Shown: one piece after another, positions 1 through 5,511 of the stretch | How positions within the stretch are numbered: position 1 is the first letter of the stretch | Layout of the letters: each line of letters opens with the position of its first letter | From: Ruminococcaceae bacterium UBA737 | GTDB taxonomy: Bacteria > Bacillota > Clostridia > Oscillospirales > Acutalibacteraceae | Direction of reading: 5' to 3' | DNA: 20,277 nucleotides | Assembly: GCA_002297415.1 (NCBI GenBank) | Contig: DBKZ01000017.1 | Location: 1-20,277 of the forward strand | Notes under the pieces: model-generated | Database searches by the model: none | The model's input: only the letters and a program-made list of their open reading frames with translations | What the model was told of the DNA's origin: nothing | Translations under genes and position numbers: made by a program

Positions 1-57
1 CTGTTTTCATTTTGTCAATATGCGAATTGGTCGCAAATTTAAAATAAAAAGTTTTAC

Positions 58-102
58 AATAAATTGCAAGAGGTCGCAAGACCGAAGGCAATTTATTTTT
101 TT
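58..102 (+). terminator. Terminator-like hairpin upstream of a decayed HTH gene
   Basis: A 10-bp perfect outer stem (AATAAATTGC at 58-67, GCAATTTATT at 88-97) is followed directly by a T run (98-102). Inside it a second 4-bp stem (GGTC 72-75, GACC 80-83) closes a GCAA tetraloop. This is the form of an intrinsic terminator. The gene it would end lies before the window, or it may belong to the degenerate element that follows. The rest of 1-125 shows no gene. Confidence 0.6.
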
Positions 103-125
103 ATGTAAATTAAGGTGGTGAAACA

Positions 126-380
126 ATGAATATTCGCTAATTAACATACGAAGGGCGCAAAAAGCTTGAAAAACTCTATTCGGCAGGAATGGAAATAAAC
201 GAAATCGTGAAAATCTTAAAAGTAAGCTTTACGACGGTATACCGCGAACTTAGCCGCGGAAAGATTGAATGACTTGACAAAAACGGTCGGCAACCATATA
301 GCGCAGATGTAGGGCAGCAAACTTTAAATCAAAACTTCCGAAATAAAGGAAATCGGGCAAAAAGAAAAATCACTTCTTAG
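126..380 (+). pseudogene. Broken HTH (IS30-type N-terminal) small protein of a phage or conjugative element
   Basis: A good ribosome binding site (AAGGTGGTG, 112-120) precedes ATG 126. The frame runs to TAG 378-380 but is interrupted by TAA at codon 5 (138-140) and TGA at codon 49 (270-272). Ignoring the stops, the product reads LTYEGRKKLEKLYSAGMEI, then a helix-turn-helix segment ending TTVYRELSRG, then NGRQPYSAD and a basic tail. This resembles the short HTH proteins related to the IS30 transposase N-terminus that occur in Firmicute prophages and conjugative elements, where they often sit directly before a small gene like the next one. No catalytic DDE domain is present, so it is not a transposase. 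The two stops in an otherwise recognisable frame indicate a decaying gene. Confidence 0.65.
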
Positions 381-393
381 GGGGTAAAAAGTA

Positions 394-558
394 ATGGCTT
401 CTATCAAAGACGGTATAACCGTAAAATATTCGGAATATCGCCCCTGTCTTGTATGCGGAACGCTTAAAGCACTTTTTCACCGTTGGTCTGATGTATCGGA
501 AATTGTCGCCCCGTCGCCTTTTGAGGGCAAACAAGCAGGCGGCAAGCGATGTGGATAA
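394..558 (+). pseudogene. Truncated small phage/ICE protein (N-terminal half)
   Basis: ATG 394 follows a strong Shine-Dalgarno sequence (TAGGGGGT near 378-385). The 54-residue product begins MASIKDGITVKYSEYRP and contains ALFHRWSDVSEIVAPSPFEG. From memory, this matches a family of about 80-residue proteins found in prophages and conjugative elements, which normally continue with a GGHxGG stretch and an 'EFEDGTV' segment. Here the match stops at about residue 45, and the frame ends at TAA 556-558 after unrelated residues. The second half of the gene has therefore been replaced by recombinase sequence read in another frame. Confidence 0.55.
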
Positions 559-730
559 GTTCATAGGACTCGCTAAAAAGTATACGCGCATAACCGAGCT
601 TACACCCGAAATCCTGCACACCTTCGTTTCAAAGATAGTCATTCACGGGAGGCGTAAGCGGTTCAAGCAAAACACCGAACAGCAAATTGATATTTATTTC
701 CGTTATATCGGCAATACAGCCGGATTATAA
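525..730 (+). pseudogene. C-terminal remnant of a large serine recombinase
   Basis: In the frame ending at TAA 728-730, residues from about position 525 read NKQAASDVDKF, then KKYTRITELTPEILHTFV, then KIVIHG and a terminal IDIYFRYIG. This is the typical C-terminal end (DUF4368-like) of TnpX/TndX-type large serine recombinases from clostridial conjugative transposons and prophages. Only about 67 residues remain of a protein normally near 500-550, and the catalytic resolvase and zinc-ribbon domains are absent. The open frame extends upstream to an ATG at 449, but that part is only the shadow of the small truncated gene before it. There is no start of its own, so this is not a functional gene. 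Confidence 0.75.
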
Positions 731-737
731 CGAAAAA

Positions 738-781
738 AGCCAACGGACAGGCAACGCATAAGCATCACCTGCCCGTTGGCT
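738..781 (+). terminator. Long hairpin after the recombinase remnant
   Basis: Arms at 738-751 (AGCCAACGGACAGG) and 768-781 (CCTGCCCGTTGGCT) pair over 14 bp with one A/C mismatch around a 16-nt loop. It starts 7 nt after the recombinase stop, as expected for the terminator of that gene. However, no T run follows (CCCCGATT), so it could instead be an end structure of the decayed element. Confidence 0.55.
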
Positions 782-804
782 CCCCGATTAACAAAGGTGT
801 CTTT

Positions 805-1614
805 ATGAAGACCTTATTAAAGCAAGGATTTTTTAATATTTTTGGGCATAATAAATCTATGAGCTACAGAACAGATTTAATTGATGAAATGGCAGAAAAC
901 AAGAATAAAGCCGAAAAAACAGAAAGCTTCGGCAAAATCGTTTCTTATTTTTATTTATCGCAAAATGAAAGCACGGCTCTTATAGATTTTTCGAAAATCC
1001 ATCCCGAGCTTGATAAAAAAGAGCTTAAAGAAGCTTTTTTATCGGCGCTTAAAAAATTTGTCCCCGAAAGCGCAAAAACGGTTTTGATTTGCGGACTCGG
1101 AAATCCCGATATCACCTCAGATTCGTTCGGCCCCGAAACCGTAAAGCGCACGGCTGTAACGGGACATCTTAAGGACTTTGCAGAAAAAAACGGAATACGG
1201 GCTGTTTACTCGGTTATCCCCGATGTTGCGGGAAAAACGGGGTTTGAAAGCTTTGATAAAATAAAAGCCGCCTGTGATATTTGCAATCCCGACTTAATCT
1301 TTGCGATAGATTCGCTTGCCGCAATGAATTCAAAACGGCTTTGCCTCTGCTTACAGCTTTCAAGCCGAGGAATAACGGCGGGCTCGGGGGTTAAGGCTCA
1401 CAAAAAAGAGCTCAGCAAAAAGACCTTGGGAGTAAATGTAATCGCTGTAGGTATGCCGACGGTTATTGAAATAAATGAAAAATGTCAAAAGCCATTAACG
1501 GTCACTCCGCTCGACATTGATATTTTAATAAAAAGGCCCGCAAGAATTTTAGCGGACGCAATAAATTCCTTACTGTTAGACCGCCTCGATACCGATTTAT
1601 TAAGCTTCGAATAA
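805..1614 (+). CDS. gpr: Germination protease GPR (spore protease, peptidase A25)
   Basis: GPR degrades the small acid-soluble proteins that coat spore DNA during germination. It is made in the forespore as a zymogen. The central block VLICGLGNPDITSDSFGP and the later IFAIDSLAA carry the two conserved aspartates (D106 and D169 from this start) that correspond to the catalytic pair of the Bacillus enzyme. YRTD followed by LI at residues 21-25 fits the RTD/LA autoprocessing site of the family. At 269 residues it is shorter than Bacillus GPR (about 370). The start is uncertain: ATG 805 has AAAGGTG five bases upstream, while ATG 859 would leave a six-residue propeptide but has a poor binding site. 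The first 18 residues look unlike the family and may derive from the flanking remnant. spoIIP follows, a gene order also known in Bacillus. Confidence 0.88.
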   Translation: MKTLLKQGFFNIFGHNKSMSYRTDLIDEMAENKNKAEKTESFGKIVSYFYLSQNESTALIDFSKIHPELDKKELKEAFLSALKKFVPESAKTVLICGLGNPDITSDSFGPETVKRTAVTGHLKDFAEKNGIRAVYSVIPDVAGKTGFESFDKIKAACDICNPDLIFAIDSLAAMNSKRLCLCLQLSSRGITAGSGVKAHKKELSKKTLGVNVIAVGMPTVIEINEKCQKPLTVTPLDIDILIKRPARILADAINSLLLDRLDTDLLSFE

Positions 1615-1655
1615 AAACGATTTTTTAATCATATTATTTAACAGTATTATTTAGT

Positions 1656-2723
1656 ATGACGGGAAGCGATGAATTGAATGATAAAAGAACTGTAGCAAGA
1701 TTTTCCTTAAGCGTTATAACCTGCGCGATTTTAACGGTTTACAGCTTTGTCAGTGTTTTAAATAAACCGTTAAATCTCGAAACAACGGCTCAAAAAAACC
1801 CAGAGTCCTCCGATATAACGGTTACAAGCATAAATACCGAAGTTAAGAAAAAGGCTGAAAATACAAGCAGCGCCGAAACCCAGTCAACAACCGAATCTAA
1901 AAGCGCCGCTGTTCCTGCGGCGGCAAGAGAGGCGGCAATAGGGACCGTAAGCGAAAAGTTTATTTCGCCTTATACCGCAAAAGCATCATACAAAAATATT
2001 TATGTTAAAAACTCATCGGGACTTGATATTGACATAAAATCTCTTTATGAAGCAAAGCTCGGCTATAAAATCGATAAAAAAAGCGAACCGCAGGTGCTTA
2101 TCATGCACACCCACACTACAGAATCGTTTTTAGATGAAAGCAGGGATTTTTACACCGCAAGCGACAAATCAAGAACTACCGACGAGGCAAAAAATATGGT
2201 AGCTCTCGGAAATATCGTAACTAAAAAATTAAATGAAGCGGGCATTAACACCTTACATGATAAGACGACCCACGACTATCCGTCCTATAATGAAAGCTAC
2301 AAGAGGGCTTCAAAAACCATTCTTTCTTATCTTAAAAAATATCCGAGCATAAAAATCGTTATAGATATGCACCGTGACGCAATCACTCCGTCGGCTAACG
2401 AAAAGGTAAAGCTTACAACCGAAATCGGCGGCAAAAAAGCGGCGCAGATAATGCTTGTTATGGGCTCTCAGAGCGGAAGTGTGACAAATTTCCCAAACTG
2501 GCAGGAAAATTTAAAGCTTGCCTTAAAGCTTCAGGAGAAGCTCGAAAGCAAATATCCGTCCCTTGCGCGCTCGCTTTCACTGATGTCAAGAAATTATAAC
2601 GAAAGCCTGTCTACAGGCTCAATGCTTATAGAAATCGGAACCGACGCAAATTCTTTAGAGGAGGTAACATATTCGGCAACCCTGCTTGGAAACGCTTTAA
2701 GCGAGTTGCTTTTAAAGCTATGA
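1656..2723 (+). CDS. spoIIP: Stage II sporulation protein P (SpoIIP), peptidoglycan amidase/endopeptidase
   Basis: SpoIIP cuts septal peptidoglycan together with SpoIID and SpoIIM during engulfment of the forespore. It is membrane anchored. The product has a short cytosolic start, one membrane segment (about residues 14-35), a Ser/Thr/Lys/Ala-rich linker (about 45-95) and the SpoIIP catalytic domain from about 110 to the end. Zinc-binding and catalytic motifs are visible: VLIMHTHTTESF (H151, H153, E156), VIDMHRDA (H239) and LIEIGTDANSLEE near residue 330. The length of 355 is close to the usual 350-400. ATG 1656 has no clear ribosome binding site. TTG 1674, preceded by GGGAAGCGATGAA, is a plausible alternative that would remove six residues. 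It lies 41 nt after gpr and overlaps the next small gene by 4 nt, so the three are probably cotranscribed. Confidence 0.92.
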   Translation: MTGSDELNDKRTVARFSLSVITCAILTVYSFVSVLNKPLNLETTAQKNPESSDITVTSINTEVKKKAENTSSAETQSTTESKSAAVPAAAREAAIGTVSEKFISPYTAKASYKNIYVKNSSGLDIDIKSLYEAKLGYKIDKKSEPQVLIMHTHTTESFLDESRDFYTASDKSRTTDEAKNMVALGNIVTKKLNEAGINTLHDKTTHDYPSYNESYKRASKTILSYLKKYPSIKIVIDMHRDAITPSANEKVKLTTEIGGKKAAQIMLVMGSQSGSVTNFPNWQENLKLALKLQEKLESKYPSLARSLSLMSRNYNESLSTGSMLIEIGTDANSLEEVTYSATLLGNALSELLLKL

Positions 2724-2914
2724 AGAAAAAAGGAAGTTTATTTTTTAAATCGTTTTACTTAAGCTTTATATGCGCACTATGCCTGTTTATTTTCTTTTAC
2801 GGAATATCAAAGGCATACACGGTGGGAAGAAAAATCGGATTTTCCGATGACAGAAAAGCCGTTGAAATTTCGAAAAACGGAATAAAAATCCTCGATTTTG
2901 AGATTGAGTTTTAA
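2720..2914 (+). CDS. Small single-pass membrane protein coupled to spoIIP
   Basis: This 64-residue protein has a Lys-rich start, a hydrophobic helix at about residues 10-29 (SFYLSFICALCLFIFFYGI) and a short polar C-terminus ending GIKILDFEIEF. The positive residues precede the helix, which suggests the C-terminus faces outside. Its ATG overlaps the spoIIP stop as ATGA, so translation is probably coupled. I do not recognise the family. The position suggests a role in sporulation or in SpoIIP function, but that is only inferred from context. It ends 5 nt before the convergent lipoprotein gene, and no terminator is visible between them. Confidence 0.7.
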   Translation: MKKKGSLFFKSFYLSFICALCLFIFFYGISKAYTVGRKIGFSDDRKAVEISKNGIKILDFEIEF

Positions 2915-2919
2915 AATAA

Positions 2920-3249
2920 TCAATAAATTCCGGGGAAATACGGAATTTCATCAGACTCAGAGCTGTCTGAAGAATTACTGCCGTTACTGCTGTTTTTATC
3001 CTCGGAGCTTGATTTACTCTTGCTTTTTGAGCTTTCCGAAGCTCCGGCAGAGGAGCTTTGATTTTCTTTAATTGCAGAACCTGTTTCCGACACTGAAGAA
3101 TTGTCTGACTGACTATAAGCTTTTGAGGAATTATATGAGGATTCAGACGAAGAACTGTTTTGGTTTTTCTGAGTATTACTTTTCTTTTTGCATGCGGCAA
3201 AAGAGAAAACCGATAAAAAACAAAATACAAGACATAAAGCTTTTTTCAT
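2920..3249 (-). CDS. Serine-rich lipoprotein of unknown function
   Basis: The 109-residue product starts MKKALCLVFCFLSVFSFAAC, a type II signal peptide with the lipobox ending at Cys20, followed by KKK. Residues 25-97 are a low-complexity stretch dominated by Ser with Asn, Lys, Glu and Asp. The short C-terminus reads IPYFPGIY. No enzymatic domain is visible. It is probably a surface-exposed disordered lipoprotein anchored in the membrane. AAGGAAA lies about 8 nt upstream of the ATG, and a TATAAT-like -10 is at 3278-3273. Another open frame over the same bases lacks a comparable start signal. The gene diverges from the VanY-type lipoprotein gene. Confidence 0.72.
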   Translation of the reverse strand: MKKALCLVFCFLSVFSFAACKKKSNTQKNQNSSSSESSYNSSKAYSQSDNSSVSETGSAIKENQSSSAGASESSKSKSKSSSEDKNSSNGSNSSDSSESDEIPYFPGIY

Positions 3250-3415
3250 AATTCATTTTCCTTTTTCGATTGATTATAAGAAAATTGTAGCTTAAAGATT
3301 TTTTAAAATCAACGGTAAAAACTTTACCTTTTAAGCTTTTTCGACAAAAGTTTCATTCACCCCTTTTCTTTTTATTTCAAATATGGTAATATAAAAGAAA
3401 ACGCTCGGTGATGTT

Positions 3416-4384
3416 ATGAAAAAAATTCTTAGTATTTTAACCGTTTTTGCTCTAATGCTGAGCTTTTCGGCATGCAAAAGCAAAGGCAATAAAAAATCTG
3501 TAACAAAATCAGAGGTCAGCAAGCCTGCCGTGGAAGCTTCCGCAAGCAAGCAGGAAACCTCTTCCGTTCCCGAGCCTGAGCCCGAACCGGAGCCTGTAAA
3601 AATCGGCGTCGAATCAATGAAGCTCAGCGCTTATGAAAGGGAATTTGAGGTCGGAACCTCGTTTATGCCTATTGTTACGATGTACCCTTCTAACGCTACC
3701 GACAAATCGGAAATCTGGCAGTCAAGCAATACTGCGGTTGCAAAGGTAAACGCGCACGGAAATATAACCGCCGTAGGTGAGGGCGAATGCACCGTAACGG
3801 TTACATCCGCTGACAATAAAGAGGTCAGCTCCTCTTTTAAGGTAACAGCTAAAAATCCCGTAGTTCCTGAGCTTAAATATATTGACGGAATTTTAATCGC
3901 AAATAAATCCTATCCGCTTCCTAAAAATTACAACCCAGGCGTTAATCCCGAAGCCCAAGCGGCTCTTGATCAAATGTTTGAAGCAGCAAGAAGCGAGGGT
4001 CTTTCAATGAGAGTTGCCTCGGGATTCAGAAGCTACAGCACACAGCAGCAGCTTTATAACAATTATGTTAAAAGAGACGGCGTCGCGGCAGCTGACAGAT
4101 ACTCTGCGCGCCCGGGGTATTCCGAGCATCAGACAGGCCTTGCATTTGATATAAACAAAGCAAGCTCAAGCTTTACCGGAACTCCCGAATGCAACTGGCT
4201 TGCCGCAAACGCTTATAAATACGGATTTATTTTAAGATACCCCGAGGGCAAGGAAAACATTACGGGATATATGTACGAGTCTTGGCATTACAGATATATC
4301 GGCGTTGAAAAAGCCGAAAAAATTTATAACAGCGGACTTACTCTTGAAGAATATTACGGCTTTACTTCGGTTTATGCCAATTAA
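3416..4384 (+). CDS. VanY-type D-alanyl-D-alanine carboxypeptidase lipoprotein with Ig-like domain
   Basis: The 322-residue product has a lipoprotein signal (MKKILSILTVFALMLSFSAC, Cys20), a Ser/Lys and EPEPEP linker to about residue 60, a bacterial Ig-like (Big_2) domain at about 63-145, and an M15B VanY domain from about 155 to the end. The zinc ligands are visible in SEHQTGLAFD (H238, D245) and ESWH (catalytic E288, ligand H291). Enzymes of this family remove the terminal D-Ala from peptidoglycan stem peptides outside the membrane. No vancomycin-resistance genes are near, so this is more likely general wall trimming than resistance. The start has GGTGATG just upstream. A strong terminator follows. 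Confidence 0.88.
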   Translation: MKKILSILTVFALMLSFSACKSKGNKKSVTKSEVSKPAVEASASKQETSSVPEPEPEPEPVKIGVESMKLSAYEREFEVGTSFMPIVTMYPSNATDKSEIWQSSNTAVAKVNAHGNITAVGEGECTVTVTSADNKEVSSSFKVTAKNPVVPELKYIDGILIANKSYPLPKNYNPGVNPEAQAALDQMFEAARSEGLSMRVASGFRSYSTQQQLYNNYVKRDGVAAADRYSARPGYSEHQTGLAFDINKASSSFTGTPECNWLAANAYKYGFILRYPEGKENITGYMYESWHYRYIGVEKAEKIYNSGLTLEEYYGFTSVYAN

Positions 4385-4390
4385 AACTCT

Positions 4391-4429
4391 AAAAAAATTC
4401 TCAGTCAAAAAAAGACTGAGAATTTTTTT
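4391..4429. terminator. Bidirectional intrinsic terminator
   Basis: A perfect 16-bp stem (4391-4406 with 4414-4429) closes an A7 loop. Seven T follow on the plus strand and, by symmetry, on the minus strand. It lies between the convergent VanY-type gene and the CarD-like gene and can end both. Confidence 0.93.
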
Positions 4430-4434
4430 ATGCT

Positions 4435-4956
4435 TTATTCTTTGACTTTAAGCTCGCTCGGAGAAATTTCATTCATGATAAGCGGAATTACCTGATAATA
4501 ATCGACCTCAACCGCTGTTGAAAACTCGCTGAGCAGATAGTTTACCGCTCGCTTAAGCAGAATTTCATCATTGCTTCTAAGCTTTTTGCCTATCTCTTTT
4601 CTTCTTATTTTCTCATTATAAAGCGCCTTAGTAAGTCCGATAATTCCCTTTCGGTCGCCCGAAGAAAGGATATTTTTATATGTATCTCTGCGCTGAGTTT
4701 CATCTGCAATCCAATTAGGCTCGATATCGCCCGAGCCGCTTATCAGCTCGCAAAGCTCATTAAACCCTAAGGTCTTTTTGATTTTAGACATCAGGCTTTT
4801 ATTTTTTACAGGCACATAAATAAGGTTATTATCCTGCAAAACCGGCTTTAAGCAAAAATACTCATAAACCTCTTTGCCTATCTTCTTTTTTTCTGTCCCC
4901 TCAATTATACAGGTTCCGTTTGACCCGTAAACAACAGTATCCCCTTTTTTAAACAC
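4435..4956 (-). CDS. CarD/CdnL-family transcription regulator
   Basis: The 173-residue product starts with the RNA-polymerase-interacting domain of the CarD_CdnL_TRCF family (FKKGDTVVYGSNGTCIIEG, then YFCLKPV and NNLIYVPVKN). A helical C-terminal domain (about residues 60-165) includes LTKALYNEKIRRKE and LKRAVNYLLSEFS, as in CdnL. Proteins of this family bind the RNA polymerase beta subunit and stabilise open promoter complexes. The start is GTG 4956-4954. AGGAG lies 12 nt upstream, and between them is an in-frame three-codon frame ATG AAT ATT TAA (4968-4957). A TATAAT lies at 4986-4981. The gene is probably monocistronic, ending at the shared terminator. Confidence 0.87.
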   Translation of the reverse strand: MFKKGDTVVYGSNGTCIIEGTEKKKIGKEVYEYFCLKPVLQDNNLIYVPVKNKSLMSKIKKTLGFNELCELISGSGDIEPNWIADETQRRDTYKNILSSGDRKGIIGLTKALYNEKIRRKEIGKKLRSNDEILLKRAVNYLLSEFSTAVEVDYYQVIPLIMNEISPSELKVKE

Positions 4957-4980
4957 TTAAATATTCATCTCCTATGTACT

Positions 4981-4986
4981 ATTATA
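4981..4986 (-). promoter_or_regulatory. Probable -10 element of the CarD-like gene
   Basis: TATAAT reads on the minus strand 24 nt before the GTG start. The -35 position (TGTCAA with a 17-bp spacer) fits poorly, so only the -10 is convincing. Confidence 0.45.
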
Positions 4987-5058
4987 CTACTTTTTTCGAC
5001 AAATTGACATAGGCAAAATAGACAAGCTTATTAAAAGCGTACAAATGGATTTTTGCAT

Positions 5059-5096
5059 AAAAACACCGCCTTCACGGCTTTAAGCCGAGGGCGGTG
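5059..5096 (-). terminator. acpP terminator
   Basis: Read on the minus strand, a GC-rich hairpin has outer arms CACCGCC (5096-5090) and GGCGGTG (5070-5064) and an inner stem CGGCTT/AAGCCG. Five T follow (5063-5059). It lies just downstream of acpP and upstream of the CarD-like gene. Confidence 0.85.
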
Positions 5097-5114
5097 CTTA
5101 AATTTAAGAAATAA

Positions 5115-5348
5115 TCAGTTTTCCGAATGATTCTGAATGTACTCTACAACATCGTTTACAGTTTTAAAGTTTTCAATTTCCTCGTCCGGAATTTCGATAT
5201 TAAATTCATCCTCGATAGCCATAAGCATTTCTACGACATCAAGACTGTCCGCATTCAAATCCTCGGCAATTTTTGTCTCGGGAGTGATAGTATCCTTATC
5301 GACATCAAGCTGATCGGCGAGAATTTCAACAAACTTTTCAAAAACCAT
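5115..5348 (-). CDS. acpP: Acyl carrier protein
   Basis: The 77-residue acidic protein carries the growing acyl chain of fatty acid synthesis on a 4'-phosphopantetheine arm. The attachment motif ADSLDVVEM is present, with the modified serine at residue 35. Length and the C-terminal pattern DEEIENFKTVNDVVEYI are typical of the family. GGAGG lies 8 nt before the ATG. The gene stands alone between its own promoter and terminator, with no fab genes next to it here. Confidence 0.96.
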   Translation of the reverse strand: MVFEKFVEILADQLDVDKDTITPETKIAEDLNADSLDVVEMLMAIEDEFNIEIPDEEIENFKTVNDVVEYIQNHSEN

Positions 5349-5374
5349 AATTTTTCCTCCAATGAATATTTTCT

Positions 5375-5410
5375 ATATCAAATGATATGTTCAAAATGAG
5401 CTTTTGTCAA
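5375..5410 (-). promoter_or_regulatory. acpP promoter with overlapping inverted repeat
   Basis: On the minus strand TTGACA (5410-5405) and TATCAT (5387-5382) are separated by exactly 17 bp, a near-consensus sigma-A promoter. The inverted repeat ATATCA-AA-TGATAT (5375-5388) covers the -10 and is a candidate operator. It does not resemble the known FapR site. Confidence 0.8.
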
Positions 5411-5448
5411 TAGTTTTTTTATTTTTTAAAACACATTTTATAAAACTG

Positions 5449-5477
5449 TTGCAAAAAAAGCGGTTTTAAATTATAAT
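5449..5477 (+). promoter_or_regulatory. proS promoter
   Basis: TTGCAA (5449-5454) and TATAAT (5472-5477) with a 17-bp spacer form a strong sigma-A promoter. Transcription should start near 5484, which excludes the longer reading frame that opens at 5476 as a translation start. Confidence 0.82.
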
Positions 5478-5511
5478 GTATTTAATATGTGTATTTCAGG
5501 TGATATTTATT

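Noticed and set aside
270..272. In-frame TGA in the HTH gene as a recoded Trp codon (phage-like alternative code)
   Set aside because: The same frame also contains an in-frame TAA at codon 5, and the neighbouring element genes are truncated. Gene decay explains all of this better than recoding.
449..524. Start of the recombinase-type frame at ATG 449
   Set aside because: These codons are the shifted frame of the small element gene that starts at 394. They do not resemble a recombinase and have no ribosome binding site.
370..642. Minus-strand 90-residue open frame across the element relic
   Set aside because: It lies opposite recognisable coding remnants, has no start signal and shows no protein motif.
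824..853. Sporulation sigma-G promoter within the start of gpr
   Set aside because: CATAATA at 847-853 fits a sigma-G -10, but no GYATR-type -35 lies at the right distance and the transcript would begin at about the ATG 859 itself.
2787..3230. Minus-strand 147-residue open frame over the lipoprotein gene
   Set aside because: It overlaps a gene with a clear lipoprotein signal and start site and also runs into the small membrane protein gene. Its composition looks like a frame shadow.
3416..4384. Vancomycin resistance gene
   Set aside because: The VanY-type domain is present, but no vanH/A/X or vanR/S genes are near. The Ig-like domain and lipoprotein signal fit ordinary wall remodelling.
5476..5511. 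Longer prolyl-tRNA synthetase start at ATG 5476
   Set aside because: This ATG lies within the -10 box of the proS promoter, upstream of the expected transcript start, and adds residues foreign to the family.
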